Shown in pieces: positions 43,163-52,485 of a stretch of 64,000 bases of DNA. The notes under the pieces were generated by a model. It worked only from the letters and a program-made list of their open reading frames with translations, was not told the DNA's origin and ran no database searches. Position 1 is the first letter of the stretch; the number at the start of each line of letters is the position of its first letter. Position numbers and translations under genes: made by a program. Origin of the DNA: Paenibacillus polymyxa (GTDB lineage: Bacteria > Bacillota > Bacilli > Paenibacillales > Paenibacillaceae). Location of the stretch: positions 1-64,000 of the forward strand of contig NZ_JAGGNR010000036.1 of NCBI RefSeq assembly GCF_018614975.1. The letters are read 5' to 3'.

Positions 43163-44032
43163 ATGAATACAACGTATCAAATCCCTGCCACAACCCATCT
43201 GGGTGAAGTGAGTCTCCGAATTATGAACCTGGACCGTTCAATTAAGTTCTATACCGATGTGGTTGGATTAAAATTACTGGAGCGTACTGGCAAAGTGGCT
43301 ACGTTGACAGCTGACGGAAAACAGTCCCTGCTGCGATTGGAAGAGCTCACGGATGGAATTACCCTGCCGGAACGTTCACATGCTGGCTTGTATCATTTCG
43401 CCATCCTGCTGCCTGACCGCAAGTCCCTGGGTCTTGCTCTTCGTAATCTGGCTGCATCCGGTATCGATATCGGCCAAGGCGATCACTTGGTCAGCGAAGC
43501 CTTCTATATCTCCGATCCCGATCAGAACGGGATTGAGATCTATGCTGACCGTGCACGTGATACGTGGGAACGGGATAGCGACAATAACTACGTGATGGCA
43601 AGTGATCCTGTTGATGTGGAAAGCCTGTTTGCCATATCGGAGAATGAACCTTGGCAGGGCCTGCCTGCTGGCACCGTTATTGGTCACGTACATTTCCACG
43701 TCCGCAGCCTGGAAGAAGCCCGCAACTTCTACACCGGCATACTCGGTTTTGATATCGTGGGTAACTTCGCGAACATGTCTGCACTATTTGTATCCGCAGG
43801 TGGCTATCATCATCATCTGGGACTGAATATCTGGGCAGGAGTGAATGCACCTGTCAATCCAGATAACGCTACAGGAATTGACTACTTCACCATTGTGTAC
43901 GCCACAAAGGAACAATTGGAACAGGCACTTGAACAATTGCGTCAATCCGGTGCAGTCGTTACACAAGTGGAGGGAACCTGGTTTACGGTAGACCCACAAA
44001 ATATTCGTATACGTCTGACAACTGCGAACTGA
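43163..44032 (+). CDS. catE: catechol-2,3-dioxygenase-like VOC protein (CatE)
   Basis: A 289-residue protein of two consecutive VOC (glyoxalase/extradiol dioxygenase) domains, about residues 10-130 and 165-285. It has HLGEVSLRIMNLDRSIKFYTDV, LYHFAILLPDRKSLG, FYISDPDQNGIEIYAD and SAGGYHHHLGLNIWAG. The whole sequence tracks B. subtilis CatE, which opens the ring of catechol and protects against quinones. AGGAGG is upstream. It sits between ku and the ligD genes, with its own terminator, so it is not in their operon. Confidence 0.9.
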   Translation: MNTTYQIPATTHLGEVSLRIMNLDRSIKFYTDVVGLKLLERTGKVATLTADGKQSLLRLEELTDGITLPERSHAGLYHFAILLPDRKSLGLALRNLAASGIDIGQGDHLVSEAFYISDPDQNGIEIYADRARDTWERDSDNNYVMASDPVDVESLFAISENEPWQGLPAGTVIGHVHFHVRSLEEARNFYTGILGFDIVGNFANMSALFVSAGGYHHHLGLNIWAGVNAPVNPDNATGIDYFTIVYATKEQLEQALEQLRQSGAVVTQVEGTWFTVDPQNIRIRLTTAN

Positions 44033-44354
44033 TTTTGTTTAGGCGTTACAATATGTTTGCTTAACCACATTTTATTAAGCCCGGGTAACTGATTTCTCTA
44101 CATCACAGAGGGATCGGCTGCACGGGCTTTTGGAGTTGGCTCTTATAAAACTGGCACAATTGGTACATTCTAACCAATACGTAGACAAGATATCTTAGGG
44201 AGATACCTTATGATTGAGTAGGAAGCTTGACTGTTTAGGCAGCTCGCCGTCATTGCTCATTCTGGTGCATCATATGAATTCCCGTTTTCAAAAAAATATA
44301 GTGAAATTCCGAATTAACCTGCGCTAATTGGTTGGTACGAGGAAGGAGTTCCCC
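44033..44354. other. intergenic region between catE and the LigD ligase gene
   Basis: About 320 nt without a gene. It holds the catE terminator at 44077-44131 and a near-palindrome around 44190-44208 (GATATCT TAGGG AGATACC). A TGAATT followed by AATATAG near 44275-44300 resembles a SigG promoter only weakly. Confidence 0.4.
44077..44131 (+). terminator. terminator of catE
   Basis: AAGCCCG (44077-44083) and CGGGCTT (44123-44129) pair across a loop that itself holds a CTCT/AGAG stem, then TTGG. The T-tract is short. Confidence 0.55.
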
Positions 44355-45305
44355 ATGTTCAAACCGTTGATTCCGTTCGAACCCATCTCCAGAGATACTT
44401 TGCCCACAGGGACGCAATGGATTGCCCAGGTCAAGTGGGATGGAGTCCGCATGCTTGCCTATGAGGACGGGCATGAGCTTCGCCTGGTGAATCGCAGATT
44501 ACATGATCGAACCGCACAGTATCCCGAGCTGGTAACACCACGAAATTTATGTTCAGGCTCCTCCTATATCTTGGATGGAGAAGTTATTGCGCTGGACCCG
44601 GACACCGGAACACCTTCGTTTTATCATGTCCTGCGGCGGGATCGGATGAGCAGACCCGAAGGTATCGCCCAAGCCATACATCAGATTCCGGTCACATATA
44701 TGGTATTTGATATCCTGTTCTATGAGGGGAAATGGGTGACGGATCAGCCTTTGGCAGATCGACAGCGCCTGTTGCACGAGGTCCTTAACACCGCTCCCCA
44801 TGTTCAGGAGGTCACCAATACGCTTGATGCCGCTTCCCTGCTTACGGTCATGAGACAACATCAGATGGAAGGCATCGTCTGCAAGGATCTCACCAGCAGT
44901 TATGGCATACAGGGCAAGGACCAGCGCTGGCAGAAGGTCAAAATCATGCATGATGTATATGCCATGATCGGGGGAGTCACGTACCGGAGCGGTATTGTGA
45001 ATGCTGTCGCGGTTGGTGTATATGATGGGCCAAACTTTGTCTATATTGGTCATGTCGGGACTGGCAAGCTGAACTCCAATACGTGGCGGGAACTCACACA
45101 TCAAGTCGAGCCTCTGATCAGGCAGGACAGACCGTTCCATAATGTACCTGAGCGCAGTGCGGAGACCACCTGGGTGGAACCACGAATAGGAGTCAAAGTG
45201 CAGTATATGGAACTGACTCATCATAACACTCTACGCCATCCCAGTATTCAGACCTTCGCGGATGTGACCCGTGAGGATTGTCTGGCGAACCAGCTTCTTC
45301 AATGA
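44355..45305 (+). CDS. ATP-dependent DNA ligase, LigD ligase module
   Basis: A 316-residue stand-alone ligase of the LigD type, which seals ends during NHEJ. It has the nucleotidyl-transfer lysine in KWDGVR (Lys27), LDGEVI, YMVFDILF, GIVCKDL and KVKIMHD, and a C-terminal OB-like domain (about 210-316). GGAG lies 7 nt before the ATG at 44355. The polymerase gene follows 40 nt later. In B. subtilis the two modules are one polypeptide (LigD/YkoU); here they are separate. Confidence 0.93.
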   Translation: MFKPLIPFEPISRDTLPTGTQWIAQVKWDGVRMLAYEDGHELRLVNRRLHDRTAQYPELVTPRNLCSGSSYILDGEVIALDPDTGTPSFYHVLRRDRMSRPEGIAQAIHQIPVTYMVFDILFYEGKWVTDQPLADRQRLLHEVLNTAPHVQEVTNTLDAASLLTVMRQHQMEGIVCKDLTSSYGIQGKDQRWQKVKIMHDVYAMIGGVTYRSGIVNAVAVGVYDGPNFVYIGHVGTGKLNSNTWRELTHQVEPLIRQDRPFHNVPERSAETTWVEPRIGVKVQYMELTHHNTLRHPSIQTFADVTREDCLANQLLQ

Positions 45306-45345
45306 GTCAGTCCAAGATTGATTACACATATAGGAGGTGATCCGT

Positions 45346-46236
45346 ATGGCCCCCAAGATCCAGGGAACCATCATAATAGAAGGCACAGAGCTGACAGTCA
45401 CGAACCCGGACAAGCTGTTATGGCCGGAAGCGGGTGTTACCAAAGCCATCTATCTGCAAAAGCTGGCCGCTCTGGCTCCTTATCTGCTCACGTATACGAG
45501 CAATCGACTTCTCACCACGATAAGATATCCCCACGGCGCTGGAGGGACATTTTTCTATCAAAAGAATGCCCCTGAGCCTGTACCAGATTATGTGCGGACT
45601 GAAGTTCACGACGGCATCCGCTATGTGGTCATGAATGGACTTCCCGAATTGTTATGGCTTGGCAATCTGGCCGCACTTGAATTCCATCCTTCTCTGCATG
45701 CTGTGGGAAACCATCTGCCCTGTGAATGGATGATTGATCTGGACCCCTCTCAGGAACATGAACCCCGGATCATGCAAGCTGCGCTCATCGTTGGCGAAAC
45801 CCTGACTTCCCTAGGTCTGAGGTCGATTCCCAAAACTTCAGGCGCAACAGGAGTTCAGATCATCGTTCCCATTGTGCAAGGGGTAACCTTCGATGAATTA
45901 CGGGATATCGGCTATTTTGTGGGGAAATATGTAACTCAGAAGCACCCGGATCTGTTCACACTGGAACGACTTAAAAAGGACCGTGGAGACCGCATTTATT
46001 TTGACTATCTCCAGCATTATGGAGGCAAAACCCTTGCCGCTCCCTATACACCACGTGCCAAATCTGGCGCCACTGTCTCTACACCCCTTACCTGGGATGA
46101 GGTTCGAAACAACGTCTCCATCCAGGATTACCATCTGATGAATATCATTGAACGCTTGAACCAAACCGGTGATTTAATCGCAGCCGTTGAACCCCAACCC
46201 GTTGAACACATTCTCAAGCATTTGAAGAAAAAATAG
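45346..46236 (+). CDS. LigD-type DNA primase/polymerase
   Basis: A 296-residue archaeo-eukaryotic-primase-fold polymerase of the LigD PolDom type, which fills gaps or adds ribonucleotides at ends during NHEJ. It contains LTVTNPDKLLWPEAGVTK, the catalytic DLDPS aspartates, and SGATGVQIIVPI. GGAGGTGATC lies 8 nt before the ATG at 45346. Translated from its own start 40 nt after the ligase gene. Confidence 0.93.
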   Translation: MAPKIQGTIIIEGTELTVTNPDKLLWPEAGVTKAIYLQKLAALAPYLLTYTSNRLLTTIRYPHGAGGTFFYQKNAPEPVPDYVRTEVHDGIRYVVMNGLPELLWLGNLAALEFHPSLHAVGNHLPCEWMIDLDPSQEHEPRIMQAALIVGETLTSLGLRSIPKTSGATGVQIIVPIVQGVTFDELRDIGYFVGKYVTQKHPDLFTLERLKKDRGDRIYFDYLQHYGGKTLAAPYTPRAKSGATVSTPLTWDEVRNNVSIQDYHLMNIIERLNQTGDLIAAVEPQPVEHILKHLKKK

Positions 46237-46268
46237 CCGACTCCCTCATCACAAGGGTGTCGGCTATT
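46232..46268. terminator. convergent terminator between the LigD polymerase gene and yitT
   Basis: AATAGCCGACTCCCT and AGGGTGTCGGCTATT form a 15-bp stem with one mismatch. The minus-strand side continues TTTTTTC and is the stronger direction (end of yitT). The polymerase stop codon lies inside the stem. Confidence 0.85.
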
Positions 46269-46291
46269 ATCATTCATGTGTATATCAATCG

Positions 46292-47200
46292 CTAATGGAT
46301 ACCTTTTTTCTTGAAACGTCCGCCCTTCACATCATGAATGTTACCGATCGCCACAAAGGCCTGCGGGTCCCAATCTTCAACGATGGATTTCAACTTCGCT
46401 TCTTCCAAACGAGTGATAACAACAAAGATGATTTTCTTCTCATCACCGCTGAATCCACCCTCTCCATCCAGGTAAGTAACTCCACGACCGAGACGGTCCG
46501 TCAAGGCTGAACCAATATCACGATACTTCTCACTGATGATCCATACAGATTTGGATTGATCCAGTCCTTCATTCACAATATCAATCATTTTCATCGCAAT
46601 GTAATAGGCAATCATGGAATACAGGGCATTCGGCCATCCGAACAGGAAACCTGCTCCCGCGAAAATAAATACGTTAATGAACAATACGATCTGTCCTACA
46701 GACAACGGTGATTTCTCACTAAGCAAGATGGCCACAATCTCCGTGCCGTCCAGTGAACCGCCAGACCGAATAACAAGTCCAACACCCACACCAAGAATCA
46801 GCCCCCCAAACACGGCTCCAAGCAATGGTTCCCCCGGTGTCAATGCAGGCACGTGGTGCAACAACGCAGTCCCTATGGACATCACCACGATCCCTAGCAA
46901 TGTCGATAACGCAAATGTTTTACCAATCTGTTTGTAACCCAGAATCAGGAATGGCAAGTTAAGCAAGGTCAGGAATATTCCGAGTGGCAGATGCGTTACC
47001 TCTGACACCATAATCGAAATCCCTGTAATTCCCCCATCAATGACGCCATTGGGCACAAGGAATATTTCAAGTGATACAGCCATCAGTGCAGCACCAATCA
47101 GAATCATTACAATACGTTGCAGCAACTTTAATGTAAACACCGAGCTTTTGACACCCCGGTCAGGCTTGGATGTCAGTTCTTTAACCGTTACATTGGACAT
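46292..47200 (-). CDS. YitT family membrane protein (DUF161/DUF2179)
   Basis: A 302-residue protein with five to six transmembrane helices (about residues 28-200; IFLVPNGVIDGGITGISIM and GGLILGVGVGLVIRSGGSLDGTEI are typical) and a cytosolic DUF2179 domain (about 210-298, GVTYLDGEGGFSGDEKKIIFVVI). YitT paralogues are common in Bacilli; no transport substrate is established. It is monocistronic. Confidence 0.9.
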   Translation of the reverse strand: MSNVTVKELTSKPDRGVKSSVFTLKLLQRIVMILIGAALMAVSLEIFLVPNGVIDGGITGISIMVSEVTHLPLGIFLTLLNLPFLILGYKQIGKTFALSTLLGIVVMSIGTALLHHVPALTPGEPLLGAVFGGLILGVGVGLVIRSGGSLDGTEIVAILLSEKSPLSVGQIVLFINVFIFAGAGFLFGWPNALYSMIAYYIAMKMIDIVNEGLDQSKSVWIISEKYRDIGSALTDRLGRGVTYLDGEGGFSGDEKKIIFVVITRLEEAKLKSIVEDWDPQAFVAIGNIHDVKGGRFKKKGIH

Positions 47201-47545
47201 GGTATCCCCCCCGTTGGATCAGTATGTGAATCCATTTCATATATCGTTTAAGTACCGAGAGGAAACCAGCATATAGAAGAAACGTATCGTTCAGATTCTG
47301 TACGCACCCTGTAATTAAAGCACCTAAAGGTTATATGAAATGTATTCAAGATTGTCTTAATTCCGGTTTACACTTTCAAAAGAGAGCAAAAGGGAGCCTG
47401 TTTTCCCGCAGACTCCCCTCCTTCGCCAAGACATGATTTATGTAACTATTATATCATAAAAGATCAAATGTGAGCAAAATACTTAGCAAAAAGAAGATAA
47501 ATTCACAAAAAGTGAACTTATCTTTAGAAATCAGCCCTAAATCGG
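47201..47545. other. intergenic region between cls and yitT
   Basis: About 345 nt, containing the cls terminator (47386-47417) and the yitT upstream region. I see no further gene or named element. Confidence 0.5.
47386..47417 (-). terminator. terminator of cls
   Basis: On the minus strand GGGAGTCTG and CAGGCTCCC pair (one mismatch), followed by TTTTGCTCTC, about 130 nt past the cls stop codon. Confidence 0.7.
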
Positions 47546-48985
47546 CTAAAGAAGCGGAGAAAGCATGCGAGAAAGCATTTCCGCGCCTTTTTGCCACCGT
47601 GAACGCTTCTGAAATCCCTCCCCATCGATCTGACTGCATTCCCCGAGATCACGTTCAAAGTCAGTGATCAAACGACGAATCGCAGAGGACTCGAACAGGA
47701 CAGCCGTCAACTCAAAATTGCAAAAAAAACTGCGCATATCCATATTGGCCGTGCCTACCGTTGCAAGCAACGCATCCACAATCATCACTTTGGCATGTAC
47801 AAAACCTTTACGATATTGGAAGAACTCAACACCTGCTCGCAGCAACTCCTCCACGTATGAAAGTGACGCCAGATGCACGAGCTTGGAATCGGATTGATAA
47901 GGAATGATAATTTTTACATCAACTCCACTGACAGCAGCTGTTTTGAGTGCCTCATACAGCGCAGGATCAGGGATAAAATAAGGTGTGGTAATGTAAATCC
48001 GGTCACAAGCTACCGAAATAGCGCCAAAACACATTTCCTGAATGGCATCCCAGTCCTGATCCGGCCCACTGGCCAGAATCTGAATTCGCTCTTCCCCGCT
48101 ACAGATATGGGGTGGAAATAATTCTGCAAGCTGGGGTTCGGTAATTCGCTCACCGGAAGCCAATTTCCAGTCGTTAAGGAACGTACTTTGCAGAAAATAT
48201 ACGGCATCTCCCTCAATCTGCACATGTGTATCACGCCAGAAACCCACCTCTGGATATTGTCCAAGGTAATCATCACCTACATTAATGCCACCCACGAAGC
48301 CAACCCGTCCATCCACAACGACAATTTTACGGTGATTCCGGTAGTTGACTCTTCGGTCAATCGTTGCAATCAGTGGCGGTAGAAAATAATGAAACTCCAC
48401 ACCTGCATCCTGCAGTTTGCGGATAAAATTCCAGCTCATCTTGTGACTGCCGAGACCGTCACAAATAAACCGAACCTTCACACCCTCCTTTGCCTTGCGT
48501 ATCATGACATCCTGAAACTTCGTACTGATCACATCATCACGGAAAATGTAAAATTCCACATGCAGATGGTGCTTTGCTTGTTCCATTTCCCTCAGCATTG
48601 CTGCAAATGCCTCTTCACCATTTGTGAGCACTGTACTGTGGTTACAACCTGTAATCGGGCTCTCCGACAGATGGGATAACAGGTTAAACAATCGATGCTG
48701 GTGACTGAAACGATCGCCAGGCATCTGTTCGACATCTCCAATGATGTGGGCTTGTTCCCAGATCGTTTCCTTCATTTCACGGAAGATGCGCGATCCACCC
48801 TTGCGGAGTTTTTTTCGTTTGTTATAATCCTGCGCCACGAAATAGTACACTACAAAACCGATCAAAGGCACGCAAAACAAAATAAACAGCCAAGCCACAG
48901 CTTTAGCCGGATTACGAAATTCCAGCAAAAGAATTGTGGCTGCCTGGAAAATAAATACGAATAATATAATGACCAACCAGAACAT
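47546..48985 (-). CDS. cls: cardiolipin synthase
   Basis: A 479-residue membrane phospholipase-D-family enzyme that condenses phosphatidylglycerol into cardiolipin. Two N-terminal helices (residues 2-55) precede two PLD domains with HKD motifs HRKIVVVDG (about 217) and HAKVMIVDA (about 398). The Shine-Dalgarno site GAGGAGG precedes the ATG. The last residues are a basic tail. Monocistronic. Confidence 0.95.
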   Translation of the reverse strand: MFWLVIILFVFIFQAATILLLEFRNPAKAVAWLFILFCVPLIGFVVYYFVAQDYNKRKKLRKGGSRIFREMKETIWEQAHIIGDVEQMPGDRFSHQHRLFNLLSHLSESPITGCNHSTVLTNGEEAFAAMLREMEQAKHHLHVEFYIFRDDVISTKFQDVMIRKAKEGVKVRFICDGLGSHKMSWNFIRKLQDAGVEFHYFLPPLIATIDRRVNYRNHRKIVVVDGRVGFVGGINVGDDYLGQYPEVGFWRDTHVQIEGDAVYFLQSTFLNDWKLASGERITEPQLAELFPPHICSGEERIQILASGPDQDWDAIQEMCFGAISVACDRIYITTPYFIPDPALYEALKTAAVSGVDVKIIIPYQSDSKLVHLASLSYVEELLRAGVEFFQYRKGFVHAKVMIVDALLATVGTANMDMRSFFCNFELTAVLFESSAIRRLITDFERDLGECSQIDGEGFQKRSRWQKGAEMLSRMLSPLL

Positions 48986-49254
48986 TCGGCTTCCTCCTCA
49001 AGTGGCAAGCTTCATGACCTTGCCTTTCTCTCACCTACACAGCTTTGACGATTATGTATACAGCTAATCATAGATACCCAATGTACCCCCTATTCGTAAC
49101 GTTTACTTAGATAAAACTTTACATAAGCAGACGGAATACTTGATTCTGGAAATTCAAATTTCTACTTCGTTCATTGTATATTCTGACTGTGTACCCTTCT
49201 ACATATCAGATTTATCATGGAACAGATTCGCATGGTGACGCCAATCTGCTCATT

Positions 49255-49295
49255 CCACCTTCCAGACTCTTCCTCATTTCTTTGTCTGGAGGTGG
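49255..49295. other. 12-bp stem hairpin upstream of the CNNM/CorC gene
   Basis: CCACCTTCCAGAC and GTCTGGAGGTGG pair over 12 bp with one bulged T and a 16-nt loop. A -10-like TATAAT follows at 49316-49321, so the hairpin is probably upstream of the transcription start. No U-tract follows. Its role is not clear. Confidence 0.45.
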
Positions 49296-49361
49296 TCTTC
49301 TTACGTAAAATTAGATATAATAGTCGTTAAAAACTTATTACTTAAAGGAGAACAGTAGTGA

Positions 49362-50720
49362 ATGGACAGTGAGAGGTATGCGTTAAATTTAGTATTGGTT
49401 GCGATTTTGATAGGACTTTCGGCGTTTTTTGTCGCAGTGGAATTCGCTCTGGTACGGGTTAGACCGAGCCGGATCGACCAAATGATTGCAGAAGGAAACA
49501 AACGTGCGCTGGCTGTTAAACAAGCCGTTGCCAATCTGGATGGCTATTTGTCCGCCTGCCAGCTTGGAATCACGATCACATCTCTGGGACTAGGCTGGCT
49601 GGGTGAACCAACGGTAGAGAAGATTCTCCACCCTGTGTTCGAAAGCATGCAAATTCCTGAGGCGGTTTCTTCATTCTTATCGTTTGTAATCGCGTTTGCT
49701 TCCATCACGTATCTGCATGTTGTGGTTGGTGAACTCGCTCCAAAAACGATTGCAATCCGGAAAGCCGAGACTGTTGCACTACTGACGTCTACACCTATCA
49801 TCTGGTTTAACCGAATTATGTATCCTTTTATCTGGCTGTTAAACGGCTCAGCGAACCAACTGGTGAAACTGTTCGGAATCAAACCTGCTTCTGAACATGA
49901 AGATGCACACTCCGAAGAAGAGTTGCAGATCATTATTAATGAAAGCTTTGAAAGTGGTAAAATCAACCAAGCCGAATTCGGTTATGTAAGCCGGATCTTT
50001 GCTTTTGATGAGATGTTAGCCAAAGAAATCATGGTACCCCGGACCGATATGGTCTGCCTTTATGTGAATAGAACAAACGAGGAAAACCTGGAGATCATTC
50101 GTGAAGAACAATATACCCGTTTTCCAGTAGTGAATGAGAGTAAAGACGATATCATCGGTATCATTAATACGAAACAATTCTTCCTGGAACTTTACGGAAA
50201 CGATGAACCTGTTGATCTATCCTCCCTGATTCAGCCTGTATCGGCTGTTCACGAAACAACTCCTGTGAAGGATTTGCTCAAGAAAATGCAGAAGGATGGC
50301 GTACACATCGCCGTACTGGTCGACGAATATGGAGGAACTTCCGGAATTGTAACCATCGAGGATGTGCTTGAGCAGATTGTTGGTGAGATTCGCGACGAGT
50401 TCGACGCAGACGAAGTGGAAGATATTCAAGTCATCAATGAGAACTATGTTATTATGGACGGTAAGGTTTCCTTATCGAAGGTGAACGACATGTTTATGTC
50501 CAGCCTGGATGCAGATGAGTGGGACACCATTGGTGGATGGCTCTATAGCCATCGTCCCGAGATGAACGAACAGGAAGAATATGAGTTCGAGAATCTAATC
50601 TTTGTTTTGCTGGAAAAAGACAAGAATCGGTTCTACAAAGTGGCCGTTGTTCCCAAGGAACCACTGACCATGTCTGATTATACCGATGAAGACGAGAAAG
50701 AGTCCAATTGGTCTAAATAA
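49362..50720 (+). CDS. CNNM/CorC family membrane protein with CBS domains
   Basis: A 452-residue HlyC/CorC (hemolysin-family) protein: N-terminal CNNM (DUF21) domain with four transmembrane helices (about residues 5-190, including CQLGITITSLGLGWLGEP), a CBS pair (about 225-340, with VLVDEYGGTSGIVTIEDVLEQIVGEI) and a CorC_HlyC domain at the C-terminus. Related Bacillus proteins such as YhdP/MpfA are linked to Mg2+ efflux; that is family knowledge. AAAGGAG precedes the ATG. Confidence 0.93.
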   Translation: MDSERYALNLVLVAILIGLSAFFVAVEFALVRVRPSRIDQMIAEGNKRALAVKQAVANLDGYLSACQLGITITSLGLGWLGEPTVEKILHPVFESMQIPEAVSSFLSFVIAFASITYLHVVVGELAPKTIAIRKAETVALLTSTPIIWFNRIMYPFIWLLNGSANQLVKLFGIKPASEHEDAHSEEELQIIINESFESGKINQAEFGYVSRIFAFDEMLAKEIMVPRTDMVCLYVNRTNEENLEIIREEQYTRFPVVNESKDDIIGIINTKQFFLELYGNDEPVDLSSLIQPVSAVHETTPVKDLLKKMQKDGVHIAVLVDEYGGTSGIVTIEDVLEQIVGEIRDEFDADEVEDIQVINENYVIMDGKVSLSKVNDMFMSSLDADEWDTIGGWLYSHRPEMNEQEEYEFENLIFVLLEKDKNRFYKVAVVPKEPLTMSDYTDEDEKESNWSK

Positions 50721-50740
50721 AGGAACTTATAAATAAAAGG

Positions 50741-50780
50741 AGGAGCACTTGCCTATATTGGTAAGTGCTCCTCTTCTTAT
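50741..50780 (+). terminator. terminator of the CNNM/CorC gene
   Basis: AGGAGCACTTGCC and GGTAAGTGCTCCT form a 13-bp stem (one mismatch) around TATATT, followed by CTTCTTAT. Confidence 0.85.
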
Positions 50781-50837
50781 ATATCGCCCCATCCGTCACT
50801 TCTCCCTGTTATCAATCAAGAATGGAACTCCCGTTTT

Positions 50838-52427
50838 TTAGTTTGATTTTAATACCCACTTCGCAATATCATCAATAATGGCTTTGGAGACATTAGATGG
50901 CTCAGTGTACTCTTGACCAATTGAAAGTTCATCATAGCTGGATAAAAGATGATTTACCTTTGGATAGCTATTGTACGTTACATTGGAATGACCTTGAAGA
51001 GACGATTTCCAGGTTTGGAATTGATTCATAGATACTTGCACATCGTTTTCGCCTTGGATAACAAGCATAGGTGTATTTTGTGTTCTAGCCAGTTCCGCAG
51101 GCACATAATCTCTCTGCTCAAACCACCAATAAGCAGGTTGAAGTGGAAACGCCTCAGGAAGATGATCTACAGAATATTTTGGATCTTTGACCATCGCAGC
51201 CACATTTTTATAAAAATCAGCTTGCCCTTGAATGACATCCGTGTCTAAACCTAGCTTCTTCATCCGCTCTACCAATTCATCCTGCTGCTCGGTAAGCACA
51301 TCCACAAAGCTACTACTTGGTGCAGCAAGTAGAATACTTCCTGCAATATCATGTTGTTTATCCTCAGCAATGATTAACGGCATTGCAAACCCGCCTTGAC
51401 TATGTCCAGCTACAAAAATCGCTGTAGAATCAATATGTGTATTCTTTTTAAGGAATTCCACTGCATCATTTACCTGATCTACGCTCTCTTGTTTTAATGT
51501 GAATTTAGGCTGTGAAGCCACCTTGTAGGTATGCTCATACGTGATCTTATCGTATCTTAATACAGCAACGCCTTGTGAAGCTAAACCTACCGCAAGATCG
51601 CGAAACGGCTTTGCACCACCAATGGCAGCATCTTGATTGCTAGGCCCAGATCCGTGTACCAGAATGACAACCGGGAAAGGTCCCTCTCCCTTGGGCAAAG
51701 TTAATGTCCCTGGCAAAGCTAGATCACCCTGACCAACCGTAATGTCTTGTTCTGTATAGGCAGATGGGTCGTCGTAGCTTGGTTTTTGATACACATCTGG
51801 AGTAGCGGCGGCAATATGCAAATCATCCACAAGTCCGTTATGATTCATTCTGACCGTAATATTTAAACGAGTTAGCTCTGTCTTAAAAGTATAGGTAACA
51901 TTGCGATGCACGGTATTATTTTCTACGTGTTTAGCTATGGCTTCACTTGTAATTTTGCCATTTTGTCCTTCTAAAGCTCCCCATAGCTGACTCAACATCT
52001 TCGGTGACAACACTCCACTCACAGAGGTATGAACATACTTGGCGGCCTCCTTGCCATCGCCCTCACTTATAAGTGAAATGAATATGTCCTCAGGTGCTGC
52101 CTTCAGCGTCTCGGTCAGAAATCCCCCCTCCATATAGGTAACTCCTTTCGTTAACTGAACAGGATTGTCTAAGGATATGGCTTGCCCATTCACCATCGCC
52201 TGTTTCTCTCCTACCTTAACTACAATCGTAAGCTCACTTTTTCGTATTGTGATTTGTCCTGTTTTTTGTTGCCAAGATACCTCTGCCCCATTCTTTTCTG
52301 CAATCTCACGAATAGGAACAAGATTTTTACTACCAGCGGGTTTTTCAGCAGCTTCTGAGATGGATGTCACCGGAAGGATAAGACCTACGAAAGTAAGAGA
52401 AAGTAATAGCTTTTTCCAATTGTTCAT
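50838..52427 (-). CDS. secreted alpha/beta hydrolase with stalk-like N-terminal domains
   Basis: A 529-residue exported protein. A signal peptide (residues 1-26, ending SEAAE) is followed by a copper-amine-oxidase-N-like module (about 35-105, LVPIREIAEKNGAEVSWQ), a DUF3887-like domain (about 120-215), then an alpha/beta hydrolase. The catalytic triad is Ser343 (GHSQGG), Asp462 (END) and His493 (VNHL), with VHGSGP as oxyanion segment. Similar to PDZ-less prolyl-oligopeptidase-like esterases; the substrate is unknown. AGGAGGAG precedes the ATG. Confidence 0.88.
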   Translation of the reverse strand: MNNWKKLLLSLTFVGLILPVTSISEAAEKPAGSKNLVPIREIAEKNGAEVSWQQKTGQITIRKSELTIVVKVGEKQAMVNGQAISLDNPVQLTKGVTYMEGGFLTETLKAAPEDIFISLISEGDGKEAAKYVHTSVSGVLSPKMLSQLWGALEGQNGKITSEAIAKHVENNTVHRNVTYTFKTELTRLNITVRMNHNGLVDDLHIAAATPDVYQKPSYDDPSAYTEQDITVGQGDLALPGTLTLPKGEGPFPVVILVHGSGPSNQDAAIGGAKPFRDLAVGLASQGVAVLRYDKITYEHTYKVASQPKFTLKQESVDQVNDAVEFLKKNTHIDSTAIFVAGHSQGGFAMPLIIAEDKQHDIAGSILLAAPSSSFVDVLTEQQDELVERMKKLGLDTDVIQGQADFYKNVAAMVKDPKYSVDHLPEAFPLQPAYWWFEQRDYVPAELARTQNTPMLVIQGENDVQVSMNQFQTWKSSLQGHSNVTYNSYPKVNHLLSSYDELSIGQEYTEPSNVSKAIIDDIAKWVLKSN

Positions 52428-52485
52428 TGTAATAACTCCTCCTAATAATTAATTTCATCTATTATATGCATAGAATTATGAGCTT

